Origin: Bretschneidera sinensis
Taxonomy: Eukaryota > Streptophyta > Magnoliopsida > Brassicales > Akaniaceae
DNA: 64,000 nucleotides
Direction: 5' to 3'
NCBI GenBank assembly: GCA_023935145.1
Contig: CM043699.1
Span: 127,722,536-127,786,535, forward strand
This document shows positions 1 to 11,805 of this stretch, in pieces; the stretch's first letter is position 1; each line of letters starts with the position of its first letter. A program made the translations under genes and the position numbers. The notes beneath the pieces were generated by a model, which worked only from the letters and a program-made list of their open reading frames with translations, had not been told where the DNA came from and made no database searches.

Positions 1-335
1 ATTTAAGAGTGGCTGGTGTTGAGAGAGAGCATATAAGAAGTGGTGTTCAAGGGCTTTGTAATTGAAATTTTCTTGGGAAAAATTCCAAGGAAACACTTAG
101 TTCTTATCTCTTTCTTTTCTCTTCTTTCATGTATCAAGAACAAGAGGATTCTTGAGGAAGTTTTGCTGTAATTGTAAGAACTCCATTGATTTAGTGTAGA
201 GAGCTCGGAGGAGCTCACGAGGACGTAGGCATTTGCCGAACCTCGATAAAAATTGCTTGTGCCCTTTCTTTGATTGGTCTGATTGCTGTTTATTACAAGT
301 CATTCTAGACTTGGGTGTTTGGAAGATCACCAACA
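1..335 (+). mobile_element. Partial LTR of the Tork-type Copia family (right part)
   Basis: This matches the right-hand part of the LTRs at 4124-4943 and 8837-9716: the same leader around TTCTTGGGAAAAATTCCAAG and the same end in CAACA. About 25 bp present in the other copies just before the terminus are missing here. No TGGTATCAGAGC primer-binding site follows the terminus at 335, so this is a 3' LTR or solo LTR whose left part lies outside the window. Confidence 0.8.
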
Positions 336-3300
336 ATGAATAAGGTAAAAAAGAAAGAAAAAAAAAATCAATTTGGGTGGAAGAATGGTGGTGTTGGGTT
401 AATGACAAAGGAAGATTTTATGATAGTGGGAATTTTGAAGAAAGATAACAAAGGAAATATATATTCATCTTTAATAGAAATTTCATGGGAATAATCAAAG
501 TAAATTGTGTAGTTAATTTGAAGTATGAGATTATAGAAAGGAATTGCATTATAAAAAAAATTAAATTGAAATCTTTGAGAATGGAGATTTTTATATGAAA
601 TTGTAAGAAGATTAGTATGTTGAATCTTAATTAAACTCAAGTGTGATGAGGTGTAAATCAAAGAACATTAGTAAATTTCCTCTAAAATTTGGGAATCTTA
701 TGAAAGTCTTTAAAAATGTTATTAGATAAAAGATTTGTGCTTGTAAACGCAAGAGTTCCACTCTATATGGAGAGTAACCTAAGAATTATTAACTTTAAAG
801 CTAGTAAAGGATAAGAATTGATGAAATGACATAATGTCTAGAGTGGAAGTTATTAAATGATTTCGATATTAGTGTAGTTTGAATAAAAAGAAAGAATGGT
901 GGTTAGTGAAGACTTGAAACGTGTGATTAACCTTGAGGGTTATGGATTTAATAACGGTATTAATGAGATAAAGTATGGAGGATTGATAATCTAGTGAGGT
1001 ATGAAAGTGTTAAAATATTGTTGCAAAGAGAAGTAAGGAGTGGATGTGAGACTAAGAAGATTTGGATAAGGATTTATTGGATGAGTTAGAGTTTTGATTG
1101 AGAATGACTGAATTAGAATATTGATCAAGAATGACTGAATGTGATTTTTACTATTGAATAATGATAAAGTTTTGATGATTTTTAGTTAATGAAAATTGTG
1201 AATAAAAAAATAACTAGCTTACGAGTTTGTTGAAAATTTGAAGAATGTTAGCAAAGATGAAATCATGGAAAATGGTTTGGTAAAGGAGATAGTTAGAGAA
1301 AACAGAAATTTTTGAATCAAAGTAACTTTAAAATCTAACTTTGAGGGTTAAAAGTGATGGAGCTAAAATAGAATGAAGAGAATATCAAATTTTTAAGACT
1401 ATGTATATGGTGAGTAAGTAATTAGATTATGAGAGACCAAGTGGTGGTGATAGTGATATATATATAAGTAATCGAAAGAACAAGAGAAGTTTTTATTGAC
1501 TATATATATTTGGGAAAAGAGTAATAAAGCATGAGTAAAAGCAAAAGGCTAAATGTTTTTGTGAGTTTGTAAAGACTATTAAAAAAAAAACTTTATATGT
1601 CGAATGATTAGTGAAGATATTCTTAATGATGTTTAAGCTAATGAGGATTGTTGTATTTCAAATAAATCGTGTAAATAATGAATAGTGACTAATGAGGGGG
1701 CATGGAAAGTGGTGTGTTGGGTGCTTTTCTAGAAGATTTAAATTTTAAAATGAGCAAGGTTATGTAAATAAAATATGAATGAAATTTGAGTTACTAGTGA
1801 CGATAAGATTGTGATGAGTAGGAGAGAGAGTGATAGTAACTTAAAAGTGATAAAGTAAAGGATCTAATGCTTATAAAGAATAGAGGTAGATAAAGAACTA
1901 GTGGTAATATGATTCAATGAACTAAATAATGAAAAGGAAAATTAAAAAGTAAAGAGATTATGTGAAAAATATTTTAGATTGATATATAAAAAGTGAGGTA
2001 ATTAAGTCTTGGTAATGATAGTGAAAACTTTCTTATGAACAAAGTAAATGATGTTGTGTGTGAGACTAAGTTGGTGGATTAGAGGAGACTATAATAGTGA
2101 GATTCGAGAGAGGTAAATGTTTAATTGGTGATTAAAGACATATTTTGGAAATATCTAGAAGTAATGTAATAACAATTATGTAGTAAACATGATGATGGAA
2201 CAATTAACAAGATTTAGATGACCTAAAGATCTAGATGGAATGGATGAAAACTTGAAATGCTATAAGATGATACGTATGTGAATGAGTATGGTGCTAACGA
2301 CCAAGGAAGCTATAACATGGGAGGTTTAAATTGGTAAGCATATATATAAAGTGTGATGATGATTGCATATGTGAAGGAAAACACATTGATTGTTTTTAAG
2401 TGAAGCATTATCAGAAGAAAAAAAATTTATGAGAGCCAGACGGGAATGAGGAGTAATGATATTACATGATATGTGAAGCATGTAATTTTGAGAAGTAAGT
2501 GGGAGATTTAATTAAGAGAACTTGTGCAAGGTAAATTGATTCGAGGAGAAAAGGAAACTAGTAATCTTAAGGTACAATCAAAAGTTTGAGAAAGGTTTTA
2601 TGAGGATCAAGGTGAATCTATATGTGAAAAAATTGGTGAAAGAGATTGATTAGTAAAGTTTATTGACCTTTTATGAGAATGATAACCAAGTTTACTCATG
2701 AGAGATGGTGACAAAATAAATTGGAAAATTATTCTCTTTGAAAGTGGAAGGGAGCAATTCTAAATGTAGTCCATTTACTTTATGGTATTCTATTCACAGT
2801 GGAAAAATTTGAGTGGGAACTAAGAGAATCCATAATGTGTTAAGAGATAAGCTATCAAAAAGACCAAAAGTGATGAGAGGATGCTACAAAGTTTGTGAGT
2901 GAATAGAAAGATGAGATTGAGGTTGTTAGTGGACTTTTACTTTATGTAAAGGAAAGATGTGAAATGAATGGGTTAAGAAAATGATAGGTGAACTAAAGTT
3001 GAGTTGAGCTTAAAATTTTTGGTTGATAAATTCTGAGTATTATAATTATTTGGAGAAAAGAAGTGTTTAAAATTTTTTGGAATATTGAGAACAAGTAAGC
3101 TTTTGGTGTAGGACTTATTTTATAGAGGTTTATCAAGTAGTAAAGATGAAGAGCGAAATAATATGGTAAGTTGGAATTGGAGAATAGAATTAAGTTGAGA
3201 ATGTAAAAGAATTCGAGATGGAAAAGGTTATGGATGATGTAAAAATTTAAATTTGAAGTTTCTATTGAAAGATGTGTTACTCTAAGAGGAAAACTTGAAA

Positions 3301-3675
3301 TTTTATCATAGAAAATTTATAAGAGTTACAAGAGAGTGATTGCAAGAGATGTAAAATACTACTTGATGTATAAGTCGGGATCTTCAGCCAATTTGAGTAA
3401 AGTTGATTAAAATAATGTGTGAATTTTATGCTAGTATAAACGAATCAAAATAATATGATAATAAGTTGAAAATGGTGTAGAGACAAATCAAAACTTGTGA
3501 TCGAAACAAAATCTTACCTTTAAAGGAAAATACCTTAGAAGAATTAGGCGGAGGAATATGGCCAGTAATGAGTAATGAGACTGAGGACTGGGTATGAGGA
3601 AAACAATAACCTTATTCGATTACAGACCTAAACTAGAAGAAATTTCGACAACGAAATTTTATTAGTGGGAAGAAT
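336..3675 (+). mobile_element. Degenerate internal region of a Ty3/gypsy (Tekay/Del-like) element
   Basis: No reading frame survives and I could not identify gag or pol domains. Assignment rests on the right end, where GAAATTTCGACAACGAAATT followed by TTATTAGTGGGAAGAAT runs into an LTR start (TGTAGAGTCC). The same arrangement ends the Tekay-type element at 25806-25844. The stretch is strikingly poor in C on this strand: in 1201-1500 I counted 18 C against 65 G. Extreme age, or a strand-biased mutation process, could explain the lack of recognisable coding sequence. Confidence 0.5.
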
Positions 3676-4118
3676 TGTAGAGTCCAGTATGTTACTTAAA
3701 TTGTTTTTGTTCACAGGAGTGTATCTCTATGTGAAATTGGTGTTTATTCGAAAAACAAATTACAATTCAATTATTTTTGGAATTATTGAGACTTGGAATT
3801 AAATAAACAAACTAAGAATCAAATAATAGAAACATATGTCAAGGGAAGACTAAAACAATTCTAAAGAATGATAAGAAAAACTAAGTAAATCTGGAATTTT
3901 ATAAAACGGTGTAGTGAAATATGAAAGAAGTGAAAAGTGAAGGGGTATTTAGGTAATAAAACTAAAGTATACTATATAAGGGAGGGAGGAGATCAGATTT
4001 TTGGTGTGAAACTTATAAAGTGACCAAGAGAGAGAAAAGAACGAGAGGAGAAATGAGAAAGAAAAGATGGGGAAATTGTTCAAATATTAAGTTAAAAATC
4101 TACTTTTCTTTAGCTTTA

Positions 4119-4123
4119 ATATT
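4119..4123. repeat. Left target-site duplication ATATT of the Copia element
   Basis: It matches 9717-9721 exactly and lies directly before the TGTTGGG LTR start. Confidence 0.9.
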
Positions 4124-4943
4124 TGTTGGGATTTGTTTAAGAACTAAAGAGAGAAAAATTTAGCATCAAGTTAGCTTTGTGTGCCGCGGCCTCCAGCATG
4201 CTCGGATCTCCTCCCTGCCACGGCCCCTAGAAGATGATGAAGTGTTGCCTTGTTGTGCACCGCGGTCAGCCCTGTTCTGGGCCGTGGCTGGCCGCGGCGC
4301 CAAGCACACATGACTCCTCCTTTCCAGCATGTTGAAAGGTGTGTGGGACTTGGTTAAAATACACAGGATTACTCAGACTTATTGAAGGGCTATGATTGAT
4401 TGGTCCTTAAGATCTAAGGGTTGAGATTAACTTCAAGATTGATTCAAGAAGTGGTTGCACTATATAAAAGATCATCTAGGAGCAATTCAAGGGGCAGTGC
4501 AGAGTGTGTGTGAAATAGAACACATGGTGTGTGAGAGTCCAAAGACACAAAACACACAGGAGAGACTCATTTAAGAGAGGTTGGTTGTTTAGAGAGAGAG
4601 TAGTATAGATTGGGGATTCAAGGGCTTTGTAATTGGAATTTTCTTGGGAAAAATTCCAAGGAAACACTTAGTCTTTATCACTTTCTTTTCTCTTCTTTCG
4701 TTCTTCAAGAATAAGAGGATTCTTGAAGAGGTGTTGCTGCAATTATAAGAACTCCATTGTTTAGTGCAAAGAGCTCAAAGGAGCTCACGGGGATGTAGGC
4801 ACATTGCCGAACCTTGATAACAATTGCTTGTGTTCTTTCTTTGATTGTTTGATTGCTGTTTGTTGTTTCTTACAAGTCATTGTGGACTTGGGTGTTTGGA
4901 AAGATCACAACCTAGGATTCTGCAAGAAGGTGATTTTCCAACA
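4124..4943 (+). repeat. 5' LTR of the Copia element
   Basis: It runs from TGTTGGGATTTG to TTTTCCAACA. U3 has a GC-rich block (about 4180-4310, with GCCGCGGCC-type words) unlike the AT-rich surroundings. The TATA box is TATATAAA at 4461. The transcribed leader is purine-rich and repeats GTGTGTG and AGAGAGAG. Confidence 0.93.
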
Positions 4944-4944
4944 G

Positions 4945-4956
4945 TGGTATCAGAGC
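4945..4956 (+). other. Primer-binding site for initiator tRNA-Met
   Basis: TGGTATCAGAGC begins one base after the LTR terminus. It is the standard complement of the 3' end of plant initiator tRNA-Met used by Copia elements for minus-strand priming. Confidence 0.93.
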
Positions 4957-5178
4957 TTTAGTGAGCAGGTATTAGAGCTAAACAAGGGGTATCAGAGCAA
5001 GACTCCAAGAATCAAAGGTAACTTCTTAGGTGATTCAAGAACAGAGTTGAGATCAAGATCTGGTCGGGTTCTTGAGGTTCAAGAATAGTGTTGTGATCAA
5101 AATTTGATCGTGTTCTTGAGATTTAGAAGTTGGAAAGCAATTGTGGATGCTGCATAAATCTGGGATTTTCTCCGCAAG

Positions 5179-6183
5179 ATGGGTTCAAATTTCATTGTTG
5201 ATAAGTTTGATGGAAAGAGAGATTTTTCCCTTTGGAAGCAGAAAATCAAGGCGGTTCTTATGCAACACAAGGTGGACTTGGTGATTGGAGAAGATGACGA
5301 TTTTTCAACAAGTTTCATGGAGGTCCAAAGGAATGAGATGAAGAAGATGGCGTACAACACCATCTTTTTGCACATGTCGGATAAGGTGACTAGGGAGTGC
5401 GGAGACTCGGAAGATCCAGCTGTCATTTGGAAGAAACTAGATGAGTTGTTTCTCACCAAGACTCTCCCTAATAAGATATATCTTCTAAAACGAATCTTTG
5501 CTTTCAAAATGGATCCTGATAAAGAGTTGCAAGATAATCTTGATATATTTAATAAACTAGTTCAAGATTTAGCTAGTTGTAGTATAACATTCCCGGATGA
5601 ACAATTGGATGTTATATTATTGAATTCTCTTCCTGATTATTTTGAAAGCTTGATTAATACTATTGAATATGGAAGAGATACACTAACCAAGGAAGTTGTG
5701 ATCAATACTATAAGGGCTCATGATTTCAAAGCCAATATGAGGGAAACATCAAATGAAGAAGGATTGTTCATTAGAGGAAGGCCAGTAACTCAGTATGGCA
5801 GCAACATACGTGGCTACTACTGGGACAAACCACAAGGTAGAGGACAAAACTATGGGAGAGCGTACTCTAAACCGAGATTTGGAGGAAAGAGATGTTACTA
5901 CTGCCATAAGGAGGGTCATTTCAAGAAAGATTGTAGGAAGATGATAAGGGATGAGGGAGGAAGCCATACCAAGAATGGAGAGGCTTCGGTTGCCAAGGGA
6001 GAACAGCAAGATGATGATATTCTTGTTGTGTGCTCAAATGTAAGCAAGGAGCAAGAACACAGTGAGAGATGGATCTTGGATTCCGGGTGCACTTATCACA
6101 TGTGCCCTCACCGGGATTGGTTCAAAAATTTTAAAGAAACCAATGATGGAAAGGTTTTCTTGGGGAATGATACTTATTGCTAA
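5179..6183 (+). pseudogene. gag-protease part of the Copia polyprotein, prematurely stopped
   Basis: The 334-codon frame starts at an ATG in normal gag position. Residues 1-200 resemble Tnt1-type Gag (UBN2-like capsid region). A zinc knuckle CYYCHKEGHFKKDC (CX2CX4HX4C) lies near residue 238. The protease active site is visible as ILDSGC near residue 299. A TAA at 6181 interrupts the protease that would normally continue into integrase. The product would form the particle and process the polyprotein. Capsid and knuckle look intact, so a Gag-like protein is still possible in principle. Confidence 0.88.
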
Positions 6184-7226
6184 GTGAGGGGGATAGGAAA
6201 CATCCAGTTGAGGATGTTTGATGGAATGACTAGGCTGCTGCGGAATGTGAGATATCTTCCGGAGTTGAGAAGAAATTTGATCTCATTAGGGCAGCTATAT
6301 TCCATGGGGTACACGTACAAAGTAGAGGAATGAAAGATCACGGTAACCAAGGGATCTTTGATAGTGATCAAAGCAGCAATGAAGGATAGTCTATATGAGA
6401 TGATCAGAGACACGCACATCAAGGATCAAGCAGCAAGCTTGATGGCTGAGATGGATAAGGCAGCTCTTTGGCATAATCACTTGGGACACATGAGAGAAAG
6501 GGCCCTGCAAGTTCTCAACAAGAATGGTTTTCGTGATGGTGACAAGGTAGAAAAACTCGATTTCTGCAAGAGTTGCGTTCTTGGGAAGCAACATCGGGTT
6601 AGCTTCAACACCAGAGTGCACAAATCAAAGGGCATTATTGACTGCATTCATGCTAATCTTTGGGGGCCATCAAGAATACCAACACAGGGAGGTAATCTTT
6701 ACTTTTTGTCTTTAATTGATGATTATTCTAGAAAGGTTTGGGTTTATTTTCTTAAAATAAATCAGATGCTTTGAATAAATTTGTGGTGTGAAAAAAGCTG
6801 GAAGAAACTCAAACGGGCAGGGTAGTTAAGGTGTTAAGAACCGATAGTGGCTTAGAATTTTTTAGCAAGGAACTTGATCAATTCTGTAAGTTAAATGGGA
6901 TTCTAAGACACAGAACGGTTATGAAAACCATTCAGCGAAATAGAGTTACTGAGAGGATGAATAAGACCCTTATGAAAAAGGTTAGGTGCATGATTATAGG
7001 ATCCGGATTACTCAAATGATTTTGGGGGGAAGCGGTGACTACTGCTGCGTATTTGGTTAATAGATCACCCTCTAAAGCTGTGGACCTTAAGACTCCTAAG
7101 GAGATATGGAGTGGAAAACCCCCTGAGTTAAACAACCTTAGGACTTTTAGATGTGCTACGTTTGCACATCAAAAGGATGATAAACTTAGCCCAAAGTCTA
7201 GAAAGTGTGTATTTCTAGGATATTAG
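6184..7226 (+). pseudogene. GAG-pre-integrase and integrase remnant of the Copia element
   Basis: The HHCC zinc-binding module is readable in 6358-6774 (LWHNHLGH and CKSCVLGK). The catalytic core follows with LWGPSRIP, a DSGLEF block (normally DNGGEF) and TERMNKTL. The first catalytic Asp, normally in HSDLWGP, is Asn here (HANLWGP), while the second Asp and the Glu remain. In-frame stops lie between 6183 and 6358, and a frameshift separates 6774 from 6831. The integrase would insert cDNA into the chromosome; this copy cannot. Confidence 0.85.
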
Positions 7227-7657
7227 GAAAGGGTTAAGGTGTGTAGGTTGTGGTCCTTAGAACAAAAAGGAACTAAACTCATAATAAGTAGGGATGTCAT
7301 TTTTTTAATGAGCATTTATTTCCCTATTTGGAGAAAACTAACCCTGCAGGGGATAGTGAGCAAACCAGTTCGGTATTTGTGGAGCATAGTATCAAGGAAA
7401 ATTCATTCCATGTAAAGTAAGGAAGGCAAGAGGGTTCAGACCAAGTAGAGCCCATTGATGAAGGCCAAGCTCAAGACACTTGAGAGGAGGCTGAACTAGA
7501 AGGGGATGATGCAGCAAGTCAAAATGATTATCAGCTCACAAGGGACCGGGAAAGAAGGCTGGTCAGACCACCTTCGAGATATGGTTTTACGGATGCTAAT
7601 GAAACAGCTCCTTATTCAGAATGAGGGATAAGTGAACCAGAAACTTACATTGATGCT

Positions 7658-8755
7658 GTGGGATGTAAGGATTCGTCAAGATGGAAGCTAGCTATGGAGG
7701 AAGAAATGCATTCTTTGAGGAGGAACACCTCTTGGGAATTGGTGCACATTCTAGGAAAACAGAGAGTTATGGATTATAAGTGGATTTACAAGATCAAAGA
7801 AGGGAACCCTCCATGGGATGAAGTCCGGTATAAGGCTAGACTGGTGGCGAAGGGGTTCATGCAAAGAGAAGGCATAGATTTCACAGAAACTTTCTCACCT
7901 GGACGTAAGGTGGAGGAAATTGTGATTATCCTTATCTATATCGATGATATGTTGTTGGTGGGGAACAACAAGGAGAGGATAGAAAGGTTGAAGTCTCAAT
8001 TCAGTTCGAAGTTCGAGAGGAAGGATCTTGGCCTTGCACAAAAGATCCTTGGGATGAGAATAATCTGGGAAAGAGAGAGAAATAGGTTGAAGGTTTCTCA
8101 GTCTTCCTACATAGAAAATGTGTTATCTAAGTTTTCTATGGAAGATGGTAAACCAATGAAGATTCCCCTTGCTGGTCATTTCAAGTTCTCCAACGAACAA
8201 TATCCTGGAATGGATGAGGAGAAAAAGAAAATGGAAAAGGTCCCTTACTCTAGTACGGTTGGATCAGTCATGTTCATGATGGTAAGCACTAGACCGGACG
8301 TTTCTCAGGCAATTAGTATTCTCAGTAGATTTATGAGTAATCCCAGAAAAGAGCTTTGGCTTGGGATGAAATGGCTGCTGAGGTACTTGAAGGCTCAGTT
8401 GCAACCAGTGGTAGCACTCTCAACAACCGGGGCAGAGTACATAATAGCAACGAATGCGGTTAAGGAGGCTATATGGTGCAAAGGGTTATTGAAATATTTG
8501 AAGGTCCTAAAAGAGCAGGTGGTGGTGTATTCGGATAGCCAAAGTGCGTTGCACTTATGTAAGAACCCGGTGTTCCATGAGAGGACTAAGCATATGGATG
8601 TTCGGTATCATTTCATTCAGAAAAATGTTACGAAAGGATGCATTCATGTGGACAAAGTCACAACAGAAGAAAATCCTGCAGATTTAGGTACTAAAGTTCT
8701 ACAACTAAGCAAGTTCAATCATTTCCTTGGACTTCTTAAGATTGGAGCCGGATGA
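7658..8755 (+). pseudogene. RT-RNase H remnant with two internal deletions
   Basis: The 365-codon frame starts in the usual RT entry region (SSRWKLAMEEEMHSL and YKARLVAKGF). It passes ETFSPG and then jumps directly to IYIDDMLLVG, so roughly 100 residues of the fingers and palm, including the first catalytic Asp, are deleted; the YIDD box itself remains. A second deletion removes the N-terminal RNase H segment between LLRYLKAQ and LQPVVALSTT. The end of RNase H is conserved (YSDSQSALHL, RTKHMDVRYHFI). Frame integrity despite both deletions is notable. Confidence 0.87.
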
Positions 8756-8836
8756 TTTGGTGACTCAAGTTGAGTTTGGATCCTGAGTTCTCTGCACTAT
8801 GGGTTCGATTTTAGTTGCTTAGACAAAGGTAAAGAT

Positions 8837-9716
8837 TGTTGGGATTTGTCTAAGAACTAAAGAGAGAAAAATTCAGCATCAGGTCAGCCTTGTGCGCCGT
8901 GGCCCAGCCTTGTGCGTCGCTGCCCAGCCTTGGGTGTCGCGGCCTCTAGCATGCCTGGATCTCCTCCCTTCTAGGTCATGCCATGGCCTAGACTTAGGCA
9001 CCGTGGCCCCCAGAAGATGGTGAAGTGCTACCCTATTGTGCGCTGCGGCCAGCCCTATTCTAGGCCACGGCGCCAGGCACACATGACTCCTCCTTTTCAG
9101 CATGTTGAAAGGTGCGTGAGACTTGGTTAAAATGCACAGGATTACTTAGACTTGTTGAAGGGCTATGATTGATTGGTCCTCAAGATCTAAGGGTTGAGAT
9201 TGACTTCCAGATTGGTTCAAGAAGTGGTTGCACTATATAAAGGATCATCTAGTAGCAATTCAAGGGGCAGTGCAGAGTGTGTGTGAAATAGAACACATGG
9301 TGTGTGAGAGTGCAAAGACACAAAACACACAGGAGAGACTCATTCAAGAGAGGCTAGTTGTTTAGAGAGAGAGTAGTATAGATTGGGGATTCAAGAGTTT
9401 TATAATTAGAATTTTCTTGGGGAAAATTCCAAGGAAACACTTAGTCCTTATCACTTTCTTTTCTCTTCTTTGTTCATCAAGAACAAGAGGATTCTTGAAG
9501 AAGTGTTGCTGTAATTGTAAGAACTCTATTGATTTAGTGCAGAGAGCTCAGAGGAGCTCACAAGGACATAGGTATATTGTCGAACCTCGATAACAATTGC
9601 TTGTATTCTTTCTTTGATTGTCTGATTGATGTTTGTTGTTTCTTACAAGTCACTGTGGACTTGGGTGTTTGGAAAGATCACAACCTGGGATTCCGCAAGA
9701 AGGTGATTTTCCAACA
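8837..9716 (+). repeat. 3' LTR of the Copia element, with minisatellite expansion
   Basis: It runs TGTTGGG to CCAACA, 880 bp against 820 bp for the 5' LTR. Most of the excess is extra copies of a ~21-bp GC-rich unit (CAGCCTTGTGCGCCGTGGCC) at about 8884-8945. The TATA box TATATAA starts at 9234. Confidence 0.93.
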
Positions 9717-9721
9717 ATATT
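9717..9721. repeat. Right target-site duplication ATATT
   Basis: It is identical to 4119-4123 and follows the CAACA terminus of the 3' LTR. Confidence 0.9.
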
Positions 9722-10131
9722 CAAGTATGTTTATAAACTTATGATTTGAGTTTTGATTTATGGATTTGATGTGGTTTAAGAAAAACTTGAGGAGATTTAA
9801 GTGATTTTGAAAGAAAATGGGTTTTGAGATAAAGTTTATGATTTTGAAGTTTAAGGTTCAATTTTGGTGTGGGTAATGTTGTTTTTGTTAATAAAAACAT
9901 TAGAAACTTGTAGGCACAAGTGAAAAACAACTTTTAAGAACGAATGGAGTAGTTGGGGACTAGTTTGCAAATTGTGTAACGAAGTGAGTTCGCATTACTT
10001 CTAGTAAGAGAGAAGGACCTAATAATTGACGGATGTGAAATTAAGTTATATATATAAATGTATAAAATTATAACCAGGCTTTGATATGATGAAGGGTTGT
10101 GTGTTTGAATGTAAGTACGTATAAAAATGAG

Positions 10132-10135
<4 letters not shown>

Positions 10136-10167
<32 letters not shown>
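10136..10167. repeat. (AT)n microsatellite
   Basis: About 16 uninterrupted AT units lie in the middle segment of the Tekay-like LTR. A second (TA)n tract of similar type lies in the same LTR at 20271-20312. Confidence 0.98.
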
Positions 10168-10169
<2 letters not shown>

Positions 10170-10494
10170 TAAAAATATAAAGTTGTTTCGTTTTCTTATA
10201 TTACGTGGCATTATTATTGAAAGAATAGTGATTTTGATATGGTGGATTATTAAAAATCGGATATGAGATTGATTGTGTTTGAGATTTGCTTATGATGTGA
10301 CTGCATCGCGTAAAAGTTACCTCAAGGTTGTGGTGTGAAAATTTTATTCTCATTATGCATATATTGACTGATTCGAGTGAACATGTGAGGGTAGGGCCTA
10401 CCCACAAGGGGTGAAAGGGGACCGAAGAATCTTGGAATGATAGAACCCCACTTAGGAAAGAGTTAAGGGGATCTGAGTTGTGTATGCTGAGAGA

Positions 10495-11805
10495 TGTTGG
10501 ACAATTATTTACTTAAATAAATATGCAAATAATTGTTCTAGTTTTACTTGCAAGTGCACAAGGTCTGTGGTAGCATAGTGTGCAAGTGCGAGATCATTTC
10601 CACAGGGAATGGTAAATTTCGTTTTAGAATTAGTTTCTTCAAGTTAAAAAGAGAAATAATAATTTGATTGTGAGTAAATAACAATAATGAGATCATAGGG
10701 CCACGATATCCACCACTAATTATGCTTTCCCACTAAATAAGGTTTCAGTGCTCTAGCCTTATCATGAATATCTAATGGTTGCCAACCTAAGGGCTTGGCC
10801 CACACCTTAGGCTATTGATCTTCCTATGCAACGAGTTAGGCATGGCGTATACTCTAACTCTTTTCTCTCTTAAGGAATTCAGCATGGGTGTATACTGAGT
10901 TGTTCCTTAAGAGAGCATGAGGGCTGTGGAGATCGGCAATAACACAAGACCTAGGGCTTGGTCCACTCCTGGTTTCCCATGTTGCTTAACCTGGAAATCC
11001 AGTGTGGATATCCCTTGTTACTAATGTAGAACTCAGGACTCAGTCATCCAAATTGATTTGACTAACCTATCCATACCATATGCATACGTTGATCAGGAAC
11101 ATACATATGAGGAATGTAAATATAAACAGGTATTAATCAAGTTAAATATTCTAACAAGGCTATAGCAAAGATAATCAATGAATGAATATGTGGTAAAGCA
11201 TAACTAGGGCTTCAATCGAGCCCTATAGGAGTTTAGTTACACAGATTAAGTAAAGTAAACATGCTAAACATAATTAAATAAAAATAGAAAACTAAAACTG
11301 AAGAAGACTCGGGAGACGAGTCATCAATTCTTCTCCTAAGCTCTCTACTTCGAATCTAGAACAAAAGGTCTGTGTTATGTGCTTTTACAGGGCTATTTAT
11401 AGGGTCTTCATGGTGTCCTGAAACCCTAATTCCTTTTTGAAGTCGGAAGACTTCTTTCCAATTCTGGCTCTACCGTCTTTGGAGTGATTGTGCTCGAGTG
11501 TATGCGGTATGTGCTCAAGCACAAGTGTGCACTCGAATCTTCTTCAAGTGTGCACTCGAGCCTTCTTCAAGTGTGCTAGTGCTCTTGTGCGCTCAATCTC
11601 AAGGGAGTTGCGCTCGAGCGCACCTTACCGGATGGCAGATCTTGACTTTTTGCTTATAAAAGCTCCAAATTATTACCTTTTTGTCTAAGTCCTATGAAAA
11701 ACACATAAAACACGAAAATGAAGTAAAATCCATAGAAATAGATAAATAAGTAACTTAACAAATGTAAATTAAGGGGCTTAAATATGACTATTTAAGCACT
11801 TATCA
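10495..11805 (-). repeat. 3' LTR of the Athila-like (-) element
   Basis: On the plus strand it runs from TGTTGGACAATT to GCACTTATCA and matches 18135-19417 throughout. The minus-strand TATA box is CCCTATAAATAG near 11404-11392. U3, at higher coordinates, holds an array of XhoI-type palindromes (11491-11630). Confidence 0.9.
11491..11630. promoter_or_regulatory. U3 palindrome array (TGCRCTCGAGYGCA type)
   Basis: About seven perfect or degenerate copies of a 14-bp palindrome centred on CTCGAG occur in 140 bp (for example TTGCGCTCGAGCGCA, GTGCACTCGAGCC, GTGCTCAAGCAC). They lie 90-230 bp upstream of the minus-strand TATA box. The partner LTR has the same array at about 19128-19230. A cis-regulatory role is inferred from position. 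Confidence 0.6.

Larger units (their letters stand above)
4124..9716 (+). mobile_element. Complete but inactive Ty1/copia element (Tork/Tnt1-like), TSD ATATT
   Basis: Two direct LTRs flank a gag-pol region in the Copia order gag-protease-integrase-RT-RNase H. The 5-bp target duplication ATATT is intact at 4119-4123 and 9717-9721, so the boundaries are firm. The element sits in the older Tekay-like LTR in the same orientation. The LTRs differ by roughly 5% substitutions over the ~370 bp I compared by eye, plus a length change of about 60 bp, so it is not recent. Stops, frameshifts and two pol deletions make it non-autonomous. Confidence 0.93.

Noticed and set aside
4180..4310. GC-rich block as a gene-associated CpG island
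   Set aside because: It recurs in every LTR of the Copia family (8880-9070, 39098-39160) and belongs to U3.
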